Shown: positions 28,425 through 40,040, counted from the first letter of the stretch. The stretch: 64,000 nt of DNA from Pseudoxanthomonas gei (GCF_010119615.1 NZ_QOVG01000009.1:70001-134000); one strand, 5' to 3'. The notes: generated by a model from the letters alone, not told the origin. Translations and numbers: made by a program.

Positions 28425-29728
28425 CCCAGGCGGCGGGTCCGCAGGCGCCCGGCGTGGCCACCCGCGTGCTGGCCGCCCAGGTGCTGGCTGCGGTGATCCA
28501 TCGCGGGCGCTCGCTGAAAGGCGAACTTGCCACCGCCCTGCCGCAGTTGCCCGACCCGCGCGACCGCGCGCTGCTGGAAGCGATCTGCTTCTCCGCGCTG
28601 CGCCAGCGTGCGCGCTATGACGCGGCGCTGAAAAACTGGCTGCAGCGACCGCTGGGGGAAAATGACGGCGACCTGCACGCGCTGCTGCTGGCCGGATTCG
28701 CGCAGATCGATGCCATGGGCCTGCCCGCGCATGCGGCGTTGTCGGCCACGGTCGAAGCGGCGCGCGCGCTAGGGCGTCCGCGCCAGGCCGGCATGGTCAA
28801 CGCGGTGCTGCGCCGCGCCCAGCGCGAGGGCTTCCCGGAATCGAGCCCGGCCGCGGCCTGGCCTGCCTGGCTGCGCAACCGGATCAACCTGGACTGGGGC
28901 GACCACGCCGCGGCCATTTTCGAAGCCAGTGCCCATGCCGCGCCACTGTGGCTGCGCGTGAACCGTGGCAAGGGCACTCGCGAGGCCTATGCCGCACGCT
29001 TGCAGGCCGAGGGAATCCAATCGCTGTCCGAGCCCGGCCTGGTCGACGCGCTGCGCATCGACGTGGCGGTTGCGGTATCGGCCCTGCCCGGTTTTGCCGA
29101 AGGCGATGCCTCGGTGCAGGACGGATCGGCGCAGCAGGTTGCCGATGCCCTTGCGCTTTCGCCAGGTGCGCGCGTGCTTGATGCCTGCGCCGCGCCCGGC
29201 GGCAAGGCGGCGCACCTGATGGAACGTGATCCCTCGGTTCGGCTGCTTGCGCTGGATGTCGATGCGCGCCGCCTCAACCGCGTGCGCGAAACGTTGGCGC
29301 GGGTCGGTGCCAGCGCCGAATTCCGCGCCGCCGACGCCGCCGATACCGCGACCTGGTGGGATGGCGAAGCCTTCGATGCCGTGTTGCTGGATGCGCCGTG
29401 CTCGGCGACCGGTATCGTGCGCCGCCAACCCGACGTGCTCCTGCACCGGCGGCCCGAGGACCTGGTGGCGTTGACCGCCCTGCAGGCGCGCCTGCTGGAT
29501 GCCACCTGGAAAACGCTGCGCGCCGGTGGCGTGTTGCTCTATGCCACCTGCTCGATACTCAAGGACGAGAACGAACACCAGGTCGCGGCTTTCCTGGCCC
29601 GCACGCCCGACGCACGCGCCGAGCCGCTGGATGCACGCTACGGCCATGAGGCCGGGCCGGGACGCCAACGGCTACCGGGCGAGCAGGGCATGGACGGGTT
29701 CTTCTATGCGCGCTTGCGCAAGGGCTGA
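28421..29728 (+). CDS. rsmB: 16S rRNA (cytosine-967-C5)-methyltransferase
   Basis: A 435-residue enzyme with an N-terminal NusB-like RNA-binding domain (about 10-140) and a C-terminal SAM-dependent Rossmann methyltransferase. The SAM motif [15 protein letters not shown] is visible. Both catalytic cysteines are visible: [12 protein letters not shown] (motif IV) and [11 protein letters not shown] (motif VI). The start overlaps the fmt stop by ATGA, giving translational coupling. E. coli has the same def-fmt-rsmB order. Confidence 0.97.
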   Translation: MTQAAGPQAPGVATRVLAAQVLAAVIHRGRSLKGELATALPQLPDPRDRALLEAICFSALRQRARYDAALKNWLQRPLGENDGDLHALLLAGFAQIDAMGLPAHAALSATVEAARALGRPRQAGMVNAVLRRAQREGFPESSPAAAWPAWLRNRINLDWGDHAAAIFEASAHAAPLWLRVNRGKGTREAYAARLQAEGIQSLSEPGLVDALRIDVAVAVSALPGFAEGDASVQDGSAQQVADALALSPGARVLDACAAPGGKAAHLMERDPSVRLLALDVDARRLNRVRETLARVGASAEFRAADAADTATWWDGEAFDAVLLDAPCSATGIVRRQPDVLLHRRPEDLVALTALQARLLDATWKTLRAGGVLLYATCSILKDENEHQVAAFLARTPDARAEPLDARYGHEAGPGRQRLPGEQGMDGFFYARLRKG

Positions 29729-29743
29729 AGCCCGCGGATCGGA

Positions 29744-30565
29744 TCACTCGCGTGGCGGCGTGCGTACCGGCTGCCCGTACTGCATCAGCAACAACATGAT
29801 CGACTTCTGGCGCACGTAATTGGCGCGCACGTAGGCATAGACCAGGCCCTGCCATCCGTCCAGGAAGCCCAGCCGCAGCACATAGCCGCGCCAGAAGCGC
29901 CACGCCGGCGACAGCACCAGTTTCAGCAGCGAGGCACGCTTGCCGCGGGCGTATTCGTGTTCGGCCATCATCCGCGCGTAGGTCTGGGTCTTGGCCAGTT
30001 GTTGCTCAAGCGACCGGTAGGGGTAATGAATCACGTCGCCCTGCAACAGCAGCACCGGGCCGTCCACGCTGGCCGCCTCGTGGATCTCGCGCTCGCCACG
30101 CCAGCCGCCGCGGCGGCGGTCGAACAGGCGCAGGCCCTGGTCGGGATAGGCATTGCCATGCTGCAGGAACTTGCCGAAGTAGAACGACAGCCGCGCGAAG
30201 CGATAGCCCGACGCACCACTGAAACCACCCGCCCGGGCTTCCTGCACCGACTGCCGCAGGCGCTCGCTGATGCGCTCGTCGGCGTCCAGGCTGAGGATCC
30301 AGTCATTGCCGGCCTGCGCCGCGGCGAACGCCTTCTGGCTGCGGTAACCATCGAACGGCCGCAGCAGCACGCGTGCGCCGAGGCGCTCGGCAATGGCCGC
30401 GGTGTCATCGGTGGAGCCGGAGTCGACCACCACCACTTCGTCGCAGAACGACACCGAAGCCAGGCAGTCGGCAATGCGGTCGGCCTCGTTGAACGTGATA
30501 ATGCAGGCTGAAAGTTTGCAGGCCGGAAGCCGGGGCCGCTCGTTGCCGGTGGCGCTGGAGGACAT
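29744..30565 (-). CDS. Family 2 glycosyltransferase (WaaE/KdtX-like)
   Basis: A 273-residue GT-A fold transferase. The N-terminus has SACIITFNEADRIADCLASV and VVVDSGSTDDT, and the metal-binding DxD is in ILSLDADERIS. The pattern Y(P)DQGLRLFDRRRGGWRG..IHE and the C-terminal helix with WRGYVLRLGFLDGWQGLVYA match the LPS core beta-glucosyltransferase (WaaE/KdtX) group. It probably adds a sugar to the lipopolysaccharide inner core at the cytoplasmic face of the membrane. The sugar and acceptor are not determined. Its ATG overlaps the divergent neighbour's upstream ATG in a shared CATG. Confidence 0.88.
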   Translation of the reverse strand: MSSSATGNERPRLPACKLSACIITFNEADRIADCLASVSFCDEVVVVDSGSTDDTAAIAERLGARVLLRPFDGYRSQKAFAAAQAGNDWILSLDADERISERLRQSVQEARAGGFSGASGYRFARLSFYFGKFLQHGNAYPDQGLRLFDRRRGGWRGEREIHEAASVDGPVLLLQGDVIHYPYRSLEQQLAKTQTYARMMAEHEYARGKRASLLKLVLSPAWRFWRGYVLRLGFLDGWQGLVYAYVRANYVRQKSIMLLLMQYGQPVRTPPRE

Positions 30566-30569
30566 GTCG

Positions 30570-31625
30570 ATGGCCGATTACCTGTTGTTTGCTACCGAAC
30601 GGTATGCGCTGCCTATTCTGCAACCTTTGGCCTGGGCCCTGCATGGAGCGGGCCACTCGGTGCACGCCTGGCTGGAAGGCGCGGCGGCCGGCGGCACATG
30701 GCAGGCACCGGTGCAGGCTGTCGGGATGCGCGAGGCGGTGCAGCTGAAGCCCCGCGCCGTGTTCAGCGCCGCCAACTGGGTGCCGCCCTTCGTTGCCGGT
30801 GCCAAGGTGCAGCTGTTCCATGGCTTCAACGTGGAAAAGCGCGGCGACGCGCGCGGGCACTTCCGGGTGCGCGGCATGTTCGACCTGTATTGCACCCAGG
30901 GACCGGCCACCACCGCCCCGTTCCAGGCACTGGCGGCCAGCCAGGGCCATTTCGCCGTGGTTGAAACCGGCTGGCCCAAGCTCGATCCGCTGTTCCGGGA
31001 CGACACTGGAGAGGACCTGCTGCTCAAGGCGCCCGCCGGCGGCCGCCCGGTCGTGCTGTTTGGTTCCACCTTCACCGAACGCCTGAGCGCCGCGCCGTGG
31101 CTGCTCGATGCGATCGCCGCGGAAATCGCGCGCGGTGACCGCTACTGGCTGCTGACCCTGCATCCCAAGTGCGCGCCGGAACTGTTCGAGCGTTATCGCG
31201 CACTGGCGGGACCCCACGCGGCGTTCGTGGAAACCGAGCAGCTGGTGGCCGCGCAACGCGCCGCCGACGTGCTGGTGTCGGACACCTCATCGATCGTTTC
31301 CGAATTCCTGGTCCAGTACAAGCCGGTGGTGACCTTCCGCAACCGCGCTCCGAAACCGCACATGCTCGATTTCAGCGATCCGGCACAGCTGCCGGCGATG
31401 CTGGCGCAGGCCTTCGCCCCCTCGCCGGAGCTGCAGGGCGAAATCGTGCGTTACGCCGACAGCATCCACCCGTATCGCGACGGTCGTTCCAGCGAACGCG
31501 TGCTGGCCGCGGCGGAGGATTTCTGTGCCGGCAGGCTCGGCGTGCTGTGCCGCAAGCCGCTGGCGGCGCGACTGCGTGCACTGCAGATTCGCGGGCGGCT
31601 GGGTTACTGGGGATTGCCTGGCTGA
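30570..31625 (+). CDS. CDP-glycerol glycerophosphotransferase-like protein
   Basis: A 351-residue protein resembling the TagB/TagF family, which transfers glycerol-phosphate or related units from CDP-alditols. Recognisable parts are KVQLFHGFNVEKRG, then TLHPKCAPELFERY and the signature VLVSDTSSIVSEFLVQYKPVV near 290. In Gram-negative bacteria such proteins act on capsule or LPS. GGAGG at 30557-30561 is 8 bases before the ATG at 30570, so this is preferred to the ATG at 30564. The last 22 bases overlap the convergent GT9 gene. The acceptor is unknown. Confidence 0.82.
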   Translation: MADYLLFATERYALPILQPLAWALHGAGHSVHAWLEGAAAGGTWQAPVQAVGMREAVQLKPRAVFSAANWVPPFVAGAKVQLFHGFNVEKRGDARGHFRVRGMFDLYCTQGPATTAPFQALAASQGHFAVVETGWPKLDPLFRDDTGEDLLLKAPAGGRPVVLFGSTFTERLSAAPWLLDAIAAEIARGDRYWLLTLHPKCAPELFERYRALAGPHAAFVETEQLVAAQRAADVLVSDTSSIVSEFLVQYKPVVTFRNRAPKPHMLDFSDPAQLPAMLAQAFAPSPELQGEIVRYADSIHPYRDGRSSERVLAAAEDFCAGRLGVLCRKPLAARLRALQIRGRLGYWGLPG

Positions 31626-32674
31626 CCTTCGGCAGGCGGGCCGCAGTGATCCCGCGGCTGCAATGACCGCCACGCGTCAATCACCCGTGCCGCCGGCAGG
31701 TCGCGCACCTGGCTGTCGTCGCCCTTGTCGACTTGCAATGCGATGACCTGGGCCGGGCCAAGCGGCCGCCACTTGAGCGGCGAGGCCGGCCCGAACATCA
31801 CTACCAGCGGGCAGCCCAGGGCCGCTGCGGCATGGGCGGGACCGGTGTCCACCGAGACCATGCTGTGGGCCGCTTCGATCAGGGCCAGCAGGCGCGGGAT
31901 CGGCAGGTCAGGGGCCAGGTTGTGCATTCGCGGGTCGTTGGCCGCCGCCGCGCGCACTTCCTCCAGCACCTCCGCTTCCGCCGGCGAACCACACAGCAGC
32001 ACCTGGGCATCCGGGTTGCTTTGCCAGATTGCCCGGGCCAGCGCGGCCCATGATTCGGGCGGCCAGTGTTTGGGATGCTGGCGCGTGGCCAGCGTCCCAC
32101 GCTTGTGGGTGCGCTTGTTGCCCGGCTGCAGCAGCACCAGCGGACCGCTCAGCCCCCTGGCTGTCCGCCAGGCCTTGAATTCCACGCGCGCCGCCTCGCT
32201 CACGGTCAGCGCGGGCAGCCGGTAATCCTGCGCGGCCACCGCGACGGTGCGATACGAAGCGGGTGGGTCCTGCTGGCCCATTTCCAGCCACAGGTCGGGC
32301 CAGAGCCGCGGCGCGGCACCGGCGGGTTCCCGCGGACGACGCACGATGTCTTCCTCCGGCACGCCGCCGCGTCGCAGCAGCGCGAGCAGGCGTGGGTGGT
32401 TGTCGCACATGTAGACCGGCCCACGTCCGCGCTGGCGCAACCAGTGCGCCACGCGCCACTGGCTGGGACACAACGGGTAAGGCGTATTGCGGCTGGCGAT
32501 CAGCTCGACCCGATCCACCGCCGGGTCGCCGGCCAGCAGCGCGCGGGTCCAGGCACCGGCACCGACCACATCGACCGGTGACTGGTAGCGTGCGGCCAGC
32601 AGGTGGACCAGGGTGGTCAGCACCACTACATCGCCGAAGGCCCCGCAGCGAACGAGCAACGGGGGCGCGGTCAC
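31604..32674 (-). CDS. Family 9 glycosyltransferase (heptosyltransferase-like)
   Basis: A 356-residue GT-B enzyme of the LPS heptosyltransferase family. The N-terminus (LLVRCGAFGDVVVLTTLVHLL) matches the family opening. The C-terminal donor site SVDTGPAHAAAALGCPLVVM, then FGPASPLKWRP, is the family signature. It probably extends the LPS core with heptose or another sugar. Several envelope glycosyltransferases cluster around it. It overlaps the convergent transferase by 22 bases. Confidence 0.9.
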   Translation of the reverse strand: MTAPPLLVRCGAFGDVVVLTTLVHLLAARYQSPVDVVGAGAWTRALLAGDPAVDRVELIASRNTPYPLCPSQWRVAHWLRQRGRGPVYMCDNHPRLLALLRRGGVPEEDIVRRPREPAGAAPRLWPDLWLEMGQQDPPASYRTVAVAAQDYRLPALTVSEAARVEFKAWRTARGLSGPLVLLQPGNKRTHKRGTLATRQHPKHWPPESWAALARAIWQSNPDAQVLLCGSPAEAEVLEEVRAAAANDPRMHNLAPDLPIPRLLALIEAAHSMVSVDTGPAHAAAALGCPLVVMFGPASPLKWRPLGPAQVIALQVDKGDDSQVRDLPAARVIDAWRSLQPRDHCGPPAEGQPGNPQ

Positions 32675-32915
32675 CGCCCGTATCCCCTGCGGAATGCAGC
32701 GCCAGGATTCAGAAGGCGCCAGGGCCAGGCGGTTGATTGCGGGCCGGATTCAAGATTCAGGCGCATCCTTGGCTTCCCGATCGATTCAGGGGGGTGACGG
32801 AAACAATGCACAGGCGTGCACAGGGGCCGGATCCGCAAGATCGTCGCCGGTCACCAGCGAATGTGGCGCCCCCAGCATCACCTTACCTGCCGCCGGTTAT
32901 CCACGGAATCCCGAA

Positions 32916-33899
32916 GTGCGCATAAACCTGATCATCGCCGACAACGGGGCGGGCCTGACCCGCGACATGCATCTGATGTCCAGGACTCTGGCCGATGCCG
33001 GGCTGGACATCTCCATTACCGCCCTGCGGCGCGGAAAATTGCGCAAATGGTTCCGTCCCTGGCGAGTGCGGGCAGGCAACCTGTGGCGACGGGTCTGCGG
33101 CCGCAAGCCGCCCTTCCGCCTCAACCTGATGCAGGAACACATCCGTGCCGAGTACCTGCCGTGGGCCGATCGCAACGTGCTGGTCCCGCATCCGGAGTAC
33201 CTCAACGAAAAGGACATCGCATTGCTGGGAAAGATGGACTGCGTGTTCGTCAAGACCGGGCATGCCGGGGAGATCTTCGCCGGCCTCGGCAGCCGCACCG
33301 AATACATCGGCTTCACCAGCGAGGACCGGTACGAAGGCGGGGTCGAACGCCGGCGCGCTTTCCTGCATGTCCCCGGCAAGAGCGGCAACAAGGGTACCGG
33401 GGCACTGCTGGCCGCGTGGAAGCAGCACCCGCACTGGCCGCCACTGACCATCGTGCAGCGCTCGCGCCGCCCCGCCGGCAGCGAGGAGCCGCTGGCCAAC
33501 GTCGTCCTGCGTACCGACTACGTGCCCGAACAGGAATTGCGGGAGATGCAGAACGCCCACCGCTTCCACCTGTGTCCGTCGGAGACCGAGGGCTATGGGC
33601 ACTACCTGATGGAAGCGCTCAGCGTGGGTGCGGTGACCCTGACCACCGACGGGGCGCCGATGAATGAGCTGGTCACCGCCGAGCGCGGCATCCTGATCGG
33701 AGTGGCCCGTACTGGCCGGCAGGCAGCGGCTGTGACCTGGCTTGCCGATCCGGCCGGGATTGCGGAAGCGGTCGAACGCGCGCTGGCCCTGGACGAGGCC
33801 CAGTGTGACGCGTTGGGCGCGGCGGGACGGCGCTTCTTCCTCGCCAACGACGCCGCCTTCCGGGAACGCCTGCCCGCCGTGGTCCGCGGCTGGCTCTAG
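32916..33899 (+). CDS. Group 1 (GT-B) glycosyltransferase
   Basis: A 327-residue transferase. The C-terminal nucleotide-sugar site reads LCPSETEGYGHYLMEALSVG, with the E-x7-E arrangement of GT4-like enzymes, then TTDGAPMNELV. The N-terminal half (INLIIADNGAGLTRDMHLMS) fits an acceptor-binding Rossmann domain. The start is taken as GTG at 32916, which opens with the first beta strand. No strong ribosome binding site is visible, so the exact start is uncertain. The 240-base region upstream (32675-32915) holds nothing recognisable except a near-DnaA box, TTATCCACG. Substrate unknown; context suggests LPS or a surface glycan. Confidence 0.8.
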   Translation: MRINLIIADNGAGLTRDMHLMSRTLADAGLDISITALRRGKLRKWFRPWRVRAGNLWRRVCGRKPPFRLNLMQEHIRAEYLPWADRNVLVPHPEYLNEKDIALLGKMDCVFVKTGHAGEIFAGLGSRTEYIGFTSEDRYEGGVERRRAFLHVPGKSGNKGTGALLAAWKQHPHWPPLTIVQRSRRPAGSEEPLANVVLRTDYVPEQELREMQNAHRFHLCPSETEGYGHYLMEALSVGAVTLTTDGAPMNELVTAERGILIGVARTGRQAAAVTWLADPAGIAEAVERALALDEAQCDALGAAGRRFFLANDAAFRERLPAVVRGWL

Positions 33900-33904
33900 C
33901 TCCG

Positions 33905-35413
33905 CTACCAGCGCAGCCGTCGACGTGCCAGCGCACTCGACAGTTGCCGGTAGAGCGCGCGCGCATCGGCTTCCGGCAGGAACCGCAGCTGCAAGGACGG
34001 CGCCAGCCCGCTGGCACCGGCGGTATCCAGCCACAGGCTGGCCGTGCCCATGCGGCGATCAATGGGCGAACGCACCAGCCGCAGCGCCTGCAGCTTGTCG
34101 ATTTCCGCAAAACGCCAATAGCGCGACCACCAGCCGCCACGGATCGCGACCAGGCGCTCGTCCACGGCATAGGCCGCGCGCCGCGCCTGCTGGCGCGAGG
34201 CATAAGCGCTCCATGGCAGCCACAGCAGCGGCAGCAATCCCCAGGCGTGCTGCTGCCACGCGCTGAGCACTGCCGCGCCCGCCACGCACAGGAGTGCGCC
34301 AGGCAGGAACAGCCGCCACCAGGCGCTGGCGGGCAGGGCGATCCAGTCCGTCCGCGGCCAGTGCACCTGCGGCAACAGGTGCCGCACCAGCGCGTCGCAG
34401 GCCTCGGGCGTGGCGATGGGCGCCAGTTCCTTCAGCGCGCGCCCGTCACCCTTCCCCTGCTGTTCGGCCACGGCAGTGTCGATATGCAGGCTGCGTCGCT
34501 TCAGCAGGCGATGCAGCATTCCTTCGTGCAGGGTCCAGGCCTGGATCCGCCGCCGCGCCACGCTGGTGCGCAACCGCGACAGCAGGCCGCGCTCGACCAT
34601 CAGCCGCCGGGCTTCCTCGCTCAGGCGGAAGCCGTGGTACTGCATCAGCGCCAGCACCACGGACAACAGGCGCAAGGCCAGCAGTGCCAGCAGCACCAGC
34701 GCCATGACCGCCGCGGCAGTGGTGAACCAGCCGTATTGAAGGTGGCTGGCATAGCCGAACAGGCGCCGCCCGAGCGTCTCGACGTAGTTCGCCATCACCT
34801 GGTCGGGAAACAGCTGCCACGCCGCACCGAATGCGGCCGCCATCACGATCATGCCGCGGTTGGACACCAGCCCCAGGCGGATCACTTCGGCAGTCGGCAG
34901 CGACAGCAGGCTGTCGACCGGCACCACCGGCGTATCCACGGCCAGCACCTGGCCGCGATGCTTGACCAGGCTTTCCAGCGCCAGGGCCTGGTCCAGGCGC
35001 AACACGCGCATCTGCGCCTCGGGCTTCTGCCCGCCGGCCGATTCCAGGCGCACTTCGGCCACCCCGAACAGGCGGTGCAAAGCCGTCTGGTGCAGCACCA
35101 CGTTGTGGACGCGCGAATAGGGAATCTCGCGCAGGCTGCGGTGCAGCCAGCCTTCGCGGATGCTCAATCCGTCGCGGCCGATACGGTAGCGGTAGGTGAA
35201 GTACTGCAGCACCGAGATCACCACCAGCACGCCCACCGCGATCAACGGCCCGATGCCGGTCCAGAACCCCTCGCGGCCGGAGCCGCCGCCAAAGACCAGC
35301 AGCGCCACCAGTGGCAGCAGGAATTGCCTGAGCTGTTGCAGCAGCACGAACAGCCACGACCACGGGTGCAGGCGATGCTCGCGCAGCAGGTCCGAACTGG
35401 GCGCCTCGCTCAT
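33905..35413 (-). CDS. YdbT-like PH domain membrane protein
   Basis: A 502-residue membrane protein with tandem bacterial PH-2 domains, each preceded by paired membrane helices. Examples are YRYRIGRDGLSIREGWLHR, then IPYSRVHNVVLHQ in the first, and AYAVDERLVAIRGGWWSRYW in the last. It corresponds to E. coli and Bacillus YdbT. The start at 35413 has GGAGG 8 bases upstream. It lies 43 bases after the YdbS-like gene on the same strand, the usual ydbS-ydbT pair. The proposed role is membrane stress or antimicrobial tolerance (in Bacillus); in this organism it is untested. Confidence 0.88.
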   Translation of the reverse strand: MSEAPSSDLLREHRLHPWSWLFVLLQQLRQFLLPLVALLVFGGGSGREGFWTGIGPLIAVGVLVVISVLQYFTYRYRIGRDGLSIREGWLHRSLREIPYSRVHNVVLHQTALHRLFGVAEVRLESAGGQKPEAQMRVLRLDQALALESLVKHRGQVLAVDTPVVPVDSLLSLPTAEVIRLGLVSNRGMIVMAAAFGAAWQLFPDQVMANYVETLGRRLFGYASHLQYGWFTTAAAVMALVLLALLALRLLSVVLALMQYHGFRLSEEARRLMVERGLLSRLRTSVARRRIQAWTLHEGMLHRLLKRRSLHIDTAVAEQQGKGDGRALKELAPIATPEACDALVRHLLPQVHWPRTDWIALPASAWWRLFLPGALLCVAGAAVLSAWQQHAWGLLPLLWLPWSAYASRQQARRAAYAVDERLVAIRGGWWSRYWRFAEIDKLQALRLVRSPIDRRMGTASLWLDTAGASGLAPSLQLRFLPEADARALYRQLSSALARRRLRW

Positions 35414-35456
35414 GGCGATCGCCTCCGTGCGGCCCGCTTCCATGGGGTCTGAGAGG

Positions 35457-35996
35457 TCACAGGGCGTCGTCGTGGTCGAGCTGGCGCGCCAGGCGGTCGC
35501 GCAGGCGTTCGGCATCGTCGCCGTCCAGGCCCGCGACCGATACGGCCGCCATCCGCGTGCCGGCCGTGTGCACCACCAGCGTGGCCAGGCCGAACGCGCG
35601 TTCCAGCGGCCCACGCTTGAGATCCAGGTGCTGGACCCGGGAAATGGGCACCCGGCTTTCGGTCTGCCACCAGCGGCCCCGTTGCAGGGCGAAGCCGTCC
35701 TCGTCCAGTTTCCACAGCGTACGTCGGTGGCGTTTGGCCCCCAGCCAGGCCCCCAGGGCCGCGCCCAGCAGGCCGCACACCGGCGCTGCCAGCCAGGGGT
35801 TGGCCACATGGGTGGCCGTCGCCAGCACGCCCGAAGCCAGGGTGGCCGGGACTGCGAATCCCAGGCCGCCGCCAAAGGCGGCCAACTTGGTCCCGCGCGC
35901 GGGCAGGTGCTGCCATGCCCCGCCTTCCACGCGGCCTTCCCCGACAGGTGCAGTGGAAATCTGATCGGCAGCCAGCGGCGCGTCGTGGTCGCTCAT
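35457..35996 (-). CDS. YdbS-like PH domain membrane protein
   Basis: A 179-residue protein with two membrane helices at about 40-85 and a single bacterial PH-2 domain. The core is TLWKLDEDGFALQRGRWWQ and ISRVQHLDLKRGPLERAFGL, and the family motif is LATLVVHTAGT. Its ATG overlaps the stop of the upstream acyltransferase gene (ATGA). The gene is coupled to lipid A acylation on one side and to the YdbT-like gene on the other. Function unknown. Confidence 0.87.
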   Translation of the reverse strand: MSDHDAPLAADQISTAPVGEGRVEGGAWQHLPARGTKLAAFGGGLGFAVPATLASGVLATATHVANPWLAAPVCGLLGAALGAWLGAKRHRRTLWKLDEDGFALQRGRWWQTESRVPISRVQHLDLKRGPLERAFGLATLVVHTAGTRMAAVSVAGLDGDDAERLRDRLARQLDHDDAL

Positions 35997-36907
35997 GTCG
36001 GATTCGGTTCCTTGTAGGGATTGGGTTCGCCGCTGCCAGGCGGCCGCGCGCCATAGCGCTTGTAGGTCCACTGGTATTGCGCGGGGTCGCGACGGGCAAT
36101 GCGTTCGACCGTCGCGTTGAGCACGGCCGCGGCGGCGACCGGGTCGGTATCGGCAATGCCGGCCGGCGCCGGCTCCACGTGCAGCGCGAAGTCAAGGTCA
36201 GGGCCGGTGCGCTCGCACCAGGCGAACAGCACGGTGGCGCCGGTACGTTCGGCCAGCCGTGACACCAGGGTCATGGTCAGGGCCTGCTTGCCGAAGAACG
36301 GGGCGAATTCGCCGTCGCCCAGCTTCGGCTGCTGGTCGGGCAGGATGCCGACCCCGCCGCCGGCCTTCAGCACTTTCCACAACTGCCGCACCGCCGGCCC
36401 TTCCGCCCGCACCTGGCGGATGTTGTCGGCACCGCGCACGCGCAGCAGGAAGGCATCGCCCACTGCCGACTCCGGCGGCGCATAGACGATGGCGATGGGC
36501 CCGCGCGAAGACAGCCACTGGTTGAGCAGTTCCCAGTTGCCGAAGTGCGGCGCGGCCACGATCACGCCTTTGCCCGAGGCCAGCGCCGCGTCGTACAGCG
36601 CTTCGCCATGGCGTTCGCGCAGGCAGGCCAGGTTGTCGGCATGCGGGTGGGTCCAGAAGCGCAGGGTTTCCAGGGCCTGGCGCGCGGTGGTACGCAGCAC
36701 CCGGCGCTGCAGCTCGGCGCGCTGCGACGGCAGCAGTTCGGGGTAGGCCAAGCGCAGGTTGCACCGCGCTACCTGGCTTTCGCGGGCGTCCAGGCGTCGC
36801 CACAGCCAGGCCAGCGCGTCGGCCAGCGCGCGCAGCCAGGGCCAGGGCAGGGAAGTCAGCAGGGCGGCGCCGCGATGGAGCAGGCCGGCCGAGGTCTCGG
36901 GTTTCAT
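35993..36907 (-). CDS. Lysophospholipid/lipid A acyltransferase (LpxL/HtrB-like)
   Basis: A 304-residue LpxL-like acyltransferase with one N-terminal hydrophobic segment. The catalytic HX4E motif is present as HFGNWE. The downstream ILPDQQPKLGDGEFAPFFG and the C-terminal WTYKRY are typical of late acyltransferases that add a secondary acyl chain to Kdo2-lipid A at the inner membrane. The start at 36907 is preferred over an upstream ATG because the family begins just before the first helix. It lies in a minus-strand unit with the PH-domain genes. Confidence 0.92.
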   Translation of the reverse strand: MKPETSAGLLHRGAALLTSLPWPWLRALADALAWLWRRLDARESQVARCNLRLAYPELLPSQRAELQRRVLRTTARQALETLRFWTHPHADNLACLRERHGEALYDAALASGKGVIVAAPHFGNWELLNQWLSSRGPIAIVYAPPESAVGDAFLLRVRGADNIRQVRAEGPAVRQLWKVLKAGGGVGILPDQQPKLGDGEFAPFFGKQALTMTLVSRLAERTGATVLFAWCERTGPDLDFALHVEPAPAGIADTDPVAAAAVLNATVERIARRDPAQYQWTYKRYGARPPGSGEPNPYKEPNPT

Positions 36908-36962
36908 GCAGCGGAGTCTATCGGCTTGCCGCGCCCAGCCGACGTCCATGGCCGCTGCCGGC

Positions 36963-37463
36963 TCACGCCGCCGCAGTACGGTCGCGGTAGCGGAAGGTCA
37001 GCCACAGGCCGACCGAAACGGCGTAGCAGAGGTTGGGGATGAAGGCCTTGTCCAGCGTGGTCAGCGCGGTCGTGACCGCAATGAAGTTGGTATAGGCGGC
37101 CTGCGCGGCAGTGAACGCGCCGACCATCAACACCGTGCGGGTCAACACCGGCATGCCCATCCCGATCGCCAGGATGGTCACCTCCGACACCAGCGCCCCG
37201 ACCAGGAACGGGACCACGGCGCCGATCAGCACCAGCATGGCGAGTTCGCGCTGGTGGAACGAGGACAGCAGCAGGTGGGCGAAGGTCAGCCCCAAGGCCT
37301 TGCTGATCAGGAACATCAGGATGCCAGTGGCATACGACATGATCCTGACGTACTGCTCGGGGCCTTGCGAATTCAGGATCACCTTGCCGGCGATCCAGAC
37401 CTGGCCGGCAATGGTCAGCACGATGAGCAGCTGCTCGACGATGGTGAAGACGTCCCATTTCAT
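36963..37463 (-). CDS. Conserved membrane protein of unknown function
   Basis: A 166-residue hydrophobic protein with about five predicted membrane helices: [71 protein letters not shown] and [15 protein letters not shown] recognise no family. AAGGAG sits 6 bases before the ATG at 37463, which is why longer forms are rejected. It lies 55 bases upstream of the acyltransferase on the same strand and may head that unit. Confidence 0.72.
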   Translation of the reverse strand: MKWDVFTIVEQLLIVLTIAGQVWIAGKVILNSQGPEQYVRIMSYATGILMFLISKALGLTFAHLLLSSFHQRELAMLVLIGAVVPFLVGALVSEVTILAIGMGMPVLTRTVLMVGAFTAAQAAYTNFIAVTTALTTLDKAFIPNLCYAVSVGLWLTFRYRDRTAAA

Positions 37464-37605
37464 TGTTGCTCCTTCCCTGGCACCGCATCCGTTGCGTGGG
37501 CCCGAGGGTAAGCGGCGGCCCATGCGCATTCAACCCGCGCCCGCCGTGCCTGCGAGGCGGTACGCTTCGGCCCTGCCTGCTCCGGGTCCGGGACCCACAC
37601 TGCCC

Positions 37606-38046
37606 ATGCTTTCACTCATTCAACGCGTTACCCAGGCCAGCGTCAGCGTGGAAGGACAGGTGGTCGGCACCATCGGTCCCGGCCTGCTGGCCCTGGTGGC
37701 GGTCGAGCCCGGCGACAGCGAGGTCCAGTTCGCACGCATGGCCGAACGCCTGCTGGGCTATCGGGTGTTCGCCGACGGGGCCGGCAAGATGAACCGCTCG
37801 CTGGCCGACACCGCCGGCGGCCTGCTGCTGGTCAGCCAGTTCACCCTGGCTGCCGATACCCGTTCGGGCATGCGCCCCAGCTTCACCACCGCCGCCCCGC
37901 CGGAAGAGGCTGAACGCGGCTACAACCGTCTGGTCGCCCTGTGCCGGGAAAAGCACGCCGCAGGGGTGGAAACCGGCCGTTTCGGTGCCCATATGGTGAT
38001 CAGCCTGATCAACGACGGGCCGGTGACCTTCCTGCTTCGACCCTGA
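37606..38046 (+). CDS. dtd: D-aminoacyl-tRNA deacylase
   Basis: A 146-residue enzyme that hydrolyses D-amino acids, and achiral glycine, mischarged onto tRNAs. The family signatures are complete: [20 protein letters not shown] around the catalytic Thr, and the C-terminal Gly-cisPro strand [12 protein letters not shown], which enforces chirality. The N-terminus [16 protein letters not shown] is standard. It is upstream of rpoD with a 109-base gap that carries the rpoD promoter. Confidence 0.96.
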   Translation: MLSLIQRVTQASVSVEGQVVGTIGPGLLALVAVEPGDSEVQFARMAERLLGYRVFADGAGKMNRSLADTAGGLLLVSQFTLAADTRSGMRPSFTTAAPPEEAERGYNRLVALCREKHAAGVETGRFGAHMVISLINDGPVTFLLRP

Positions 38047-38108
38047 CGTTGATAGGGGGAAGTGGACCCCGGCGCAACCTGATCGGGCCCCAACCCCCTC
38101 CTGGCGGG

Positions 38109-38114
38109 TATAAT
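38109..38114 (+). promoter_or_regulatory. Consensus -10 box upstream of rpoD
   Basis: Perfect TATAAT in the dtd-rpoD gap, 41 bases before the rpoD ATG. No good -35 hexamer is seen at standard spacing, so only the -10 element is claimed. Confidence 0.55.
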
Positions 38115-38155
38115 GCTGGGTTCCCCATTCTCCTTATCCGGTGGCGCAAGCACAC

Positions 38156-40009
<1,854 letters not shown>

Positions 40010-40040
40010 GCCGCCCCGCAAGCCGCGTCGCCGCAACATC

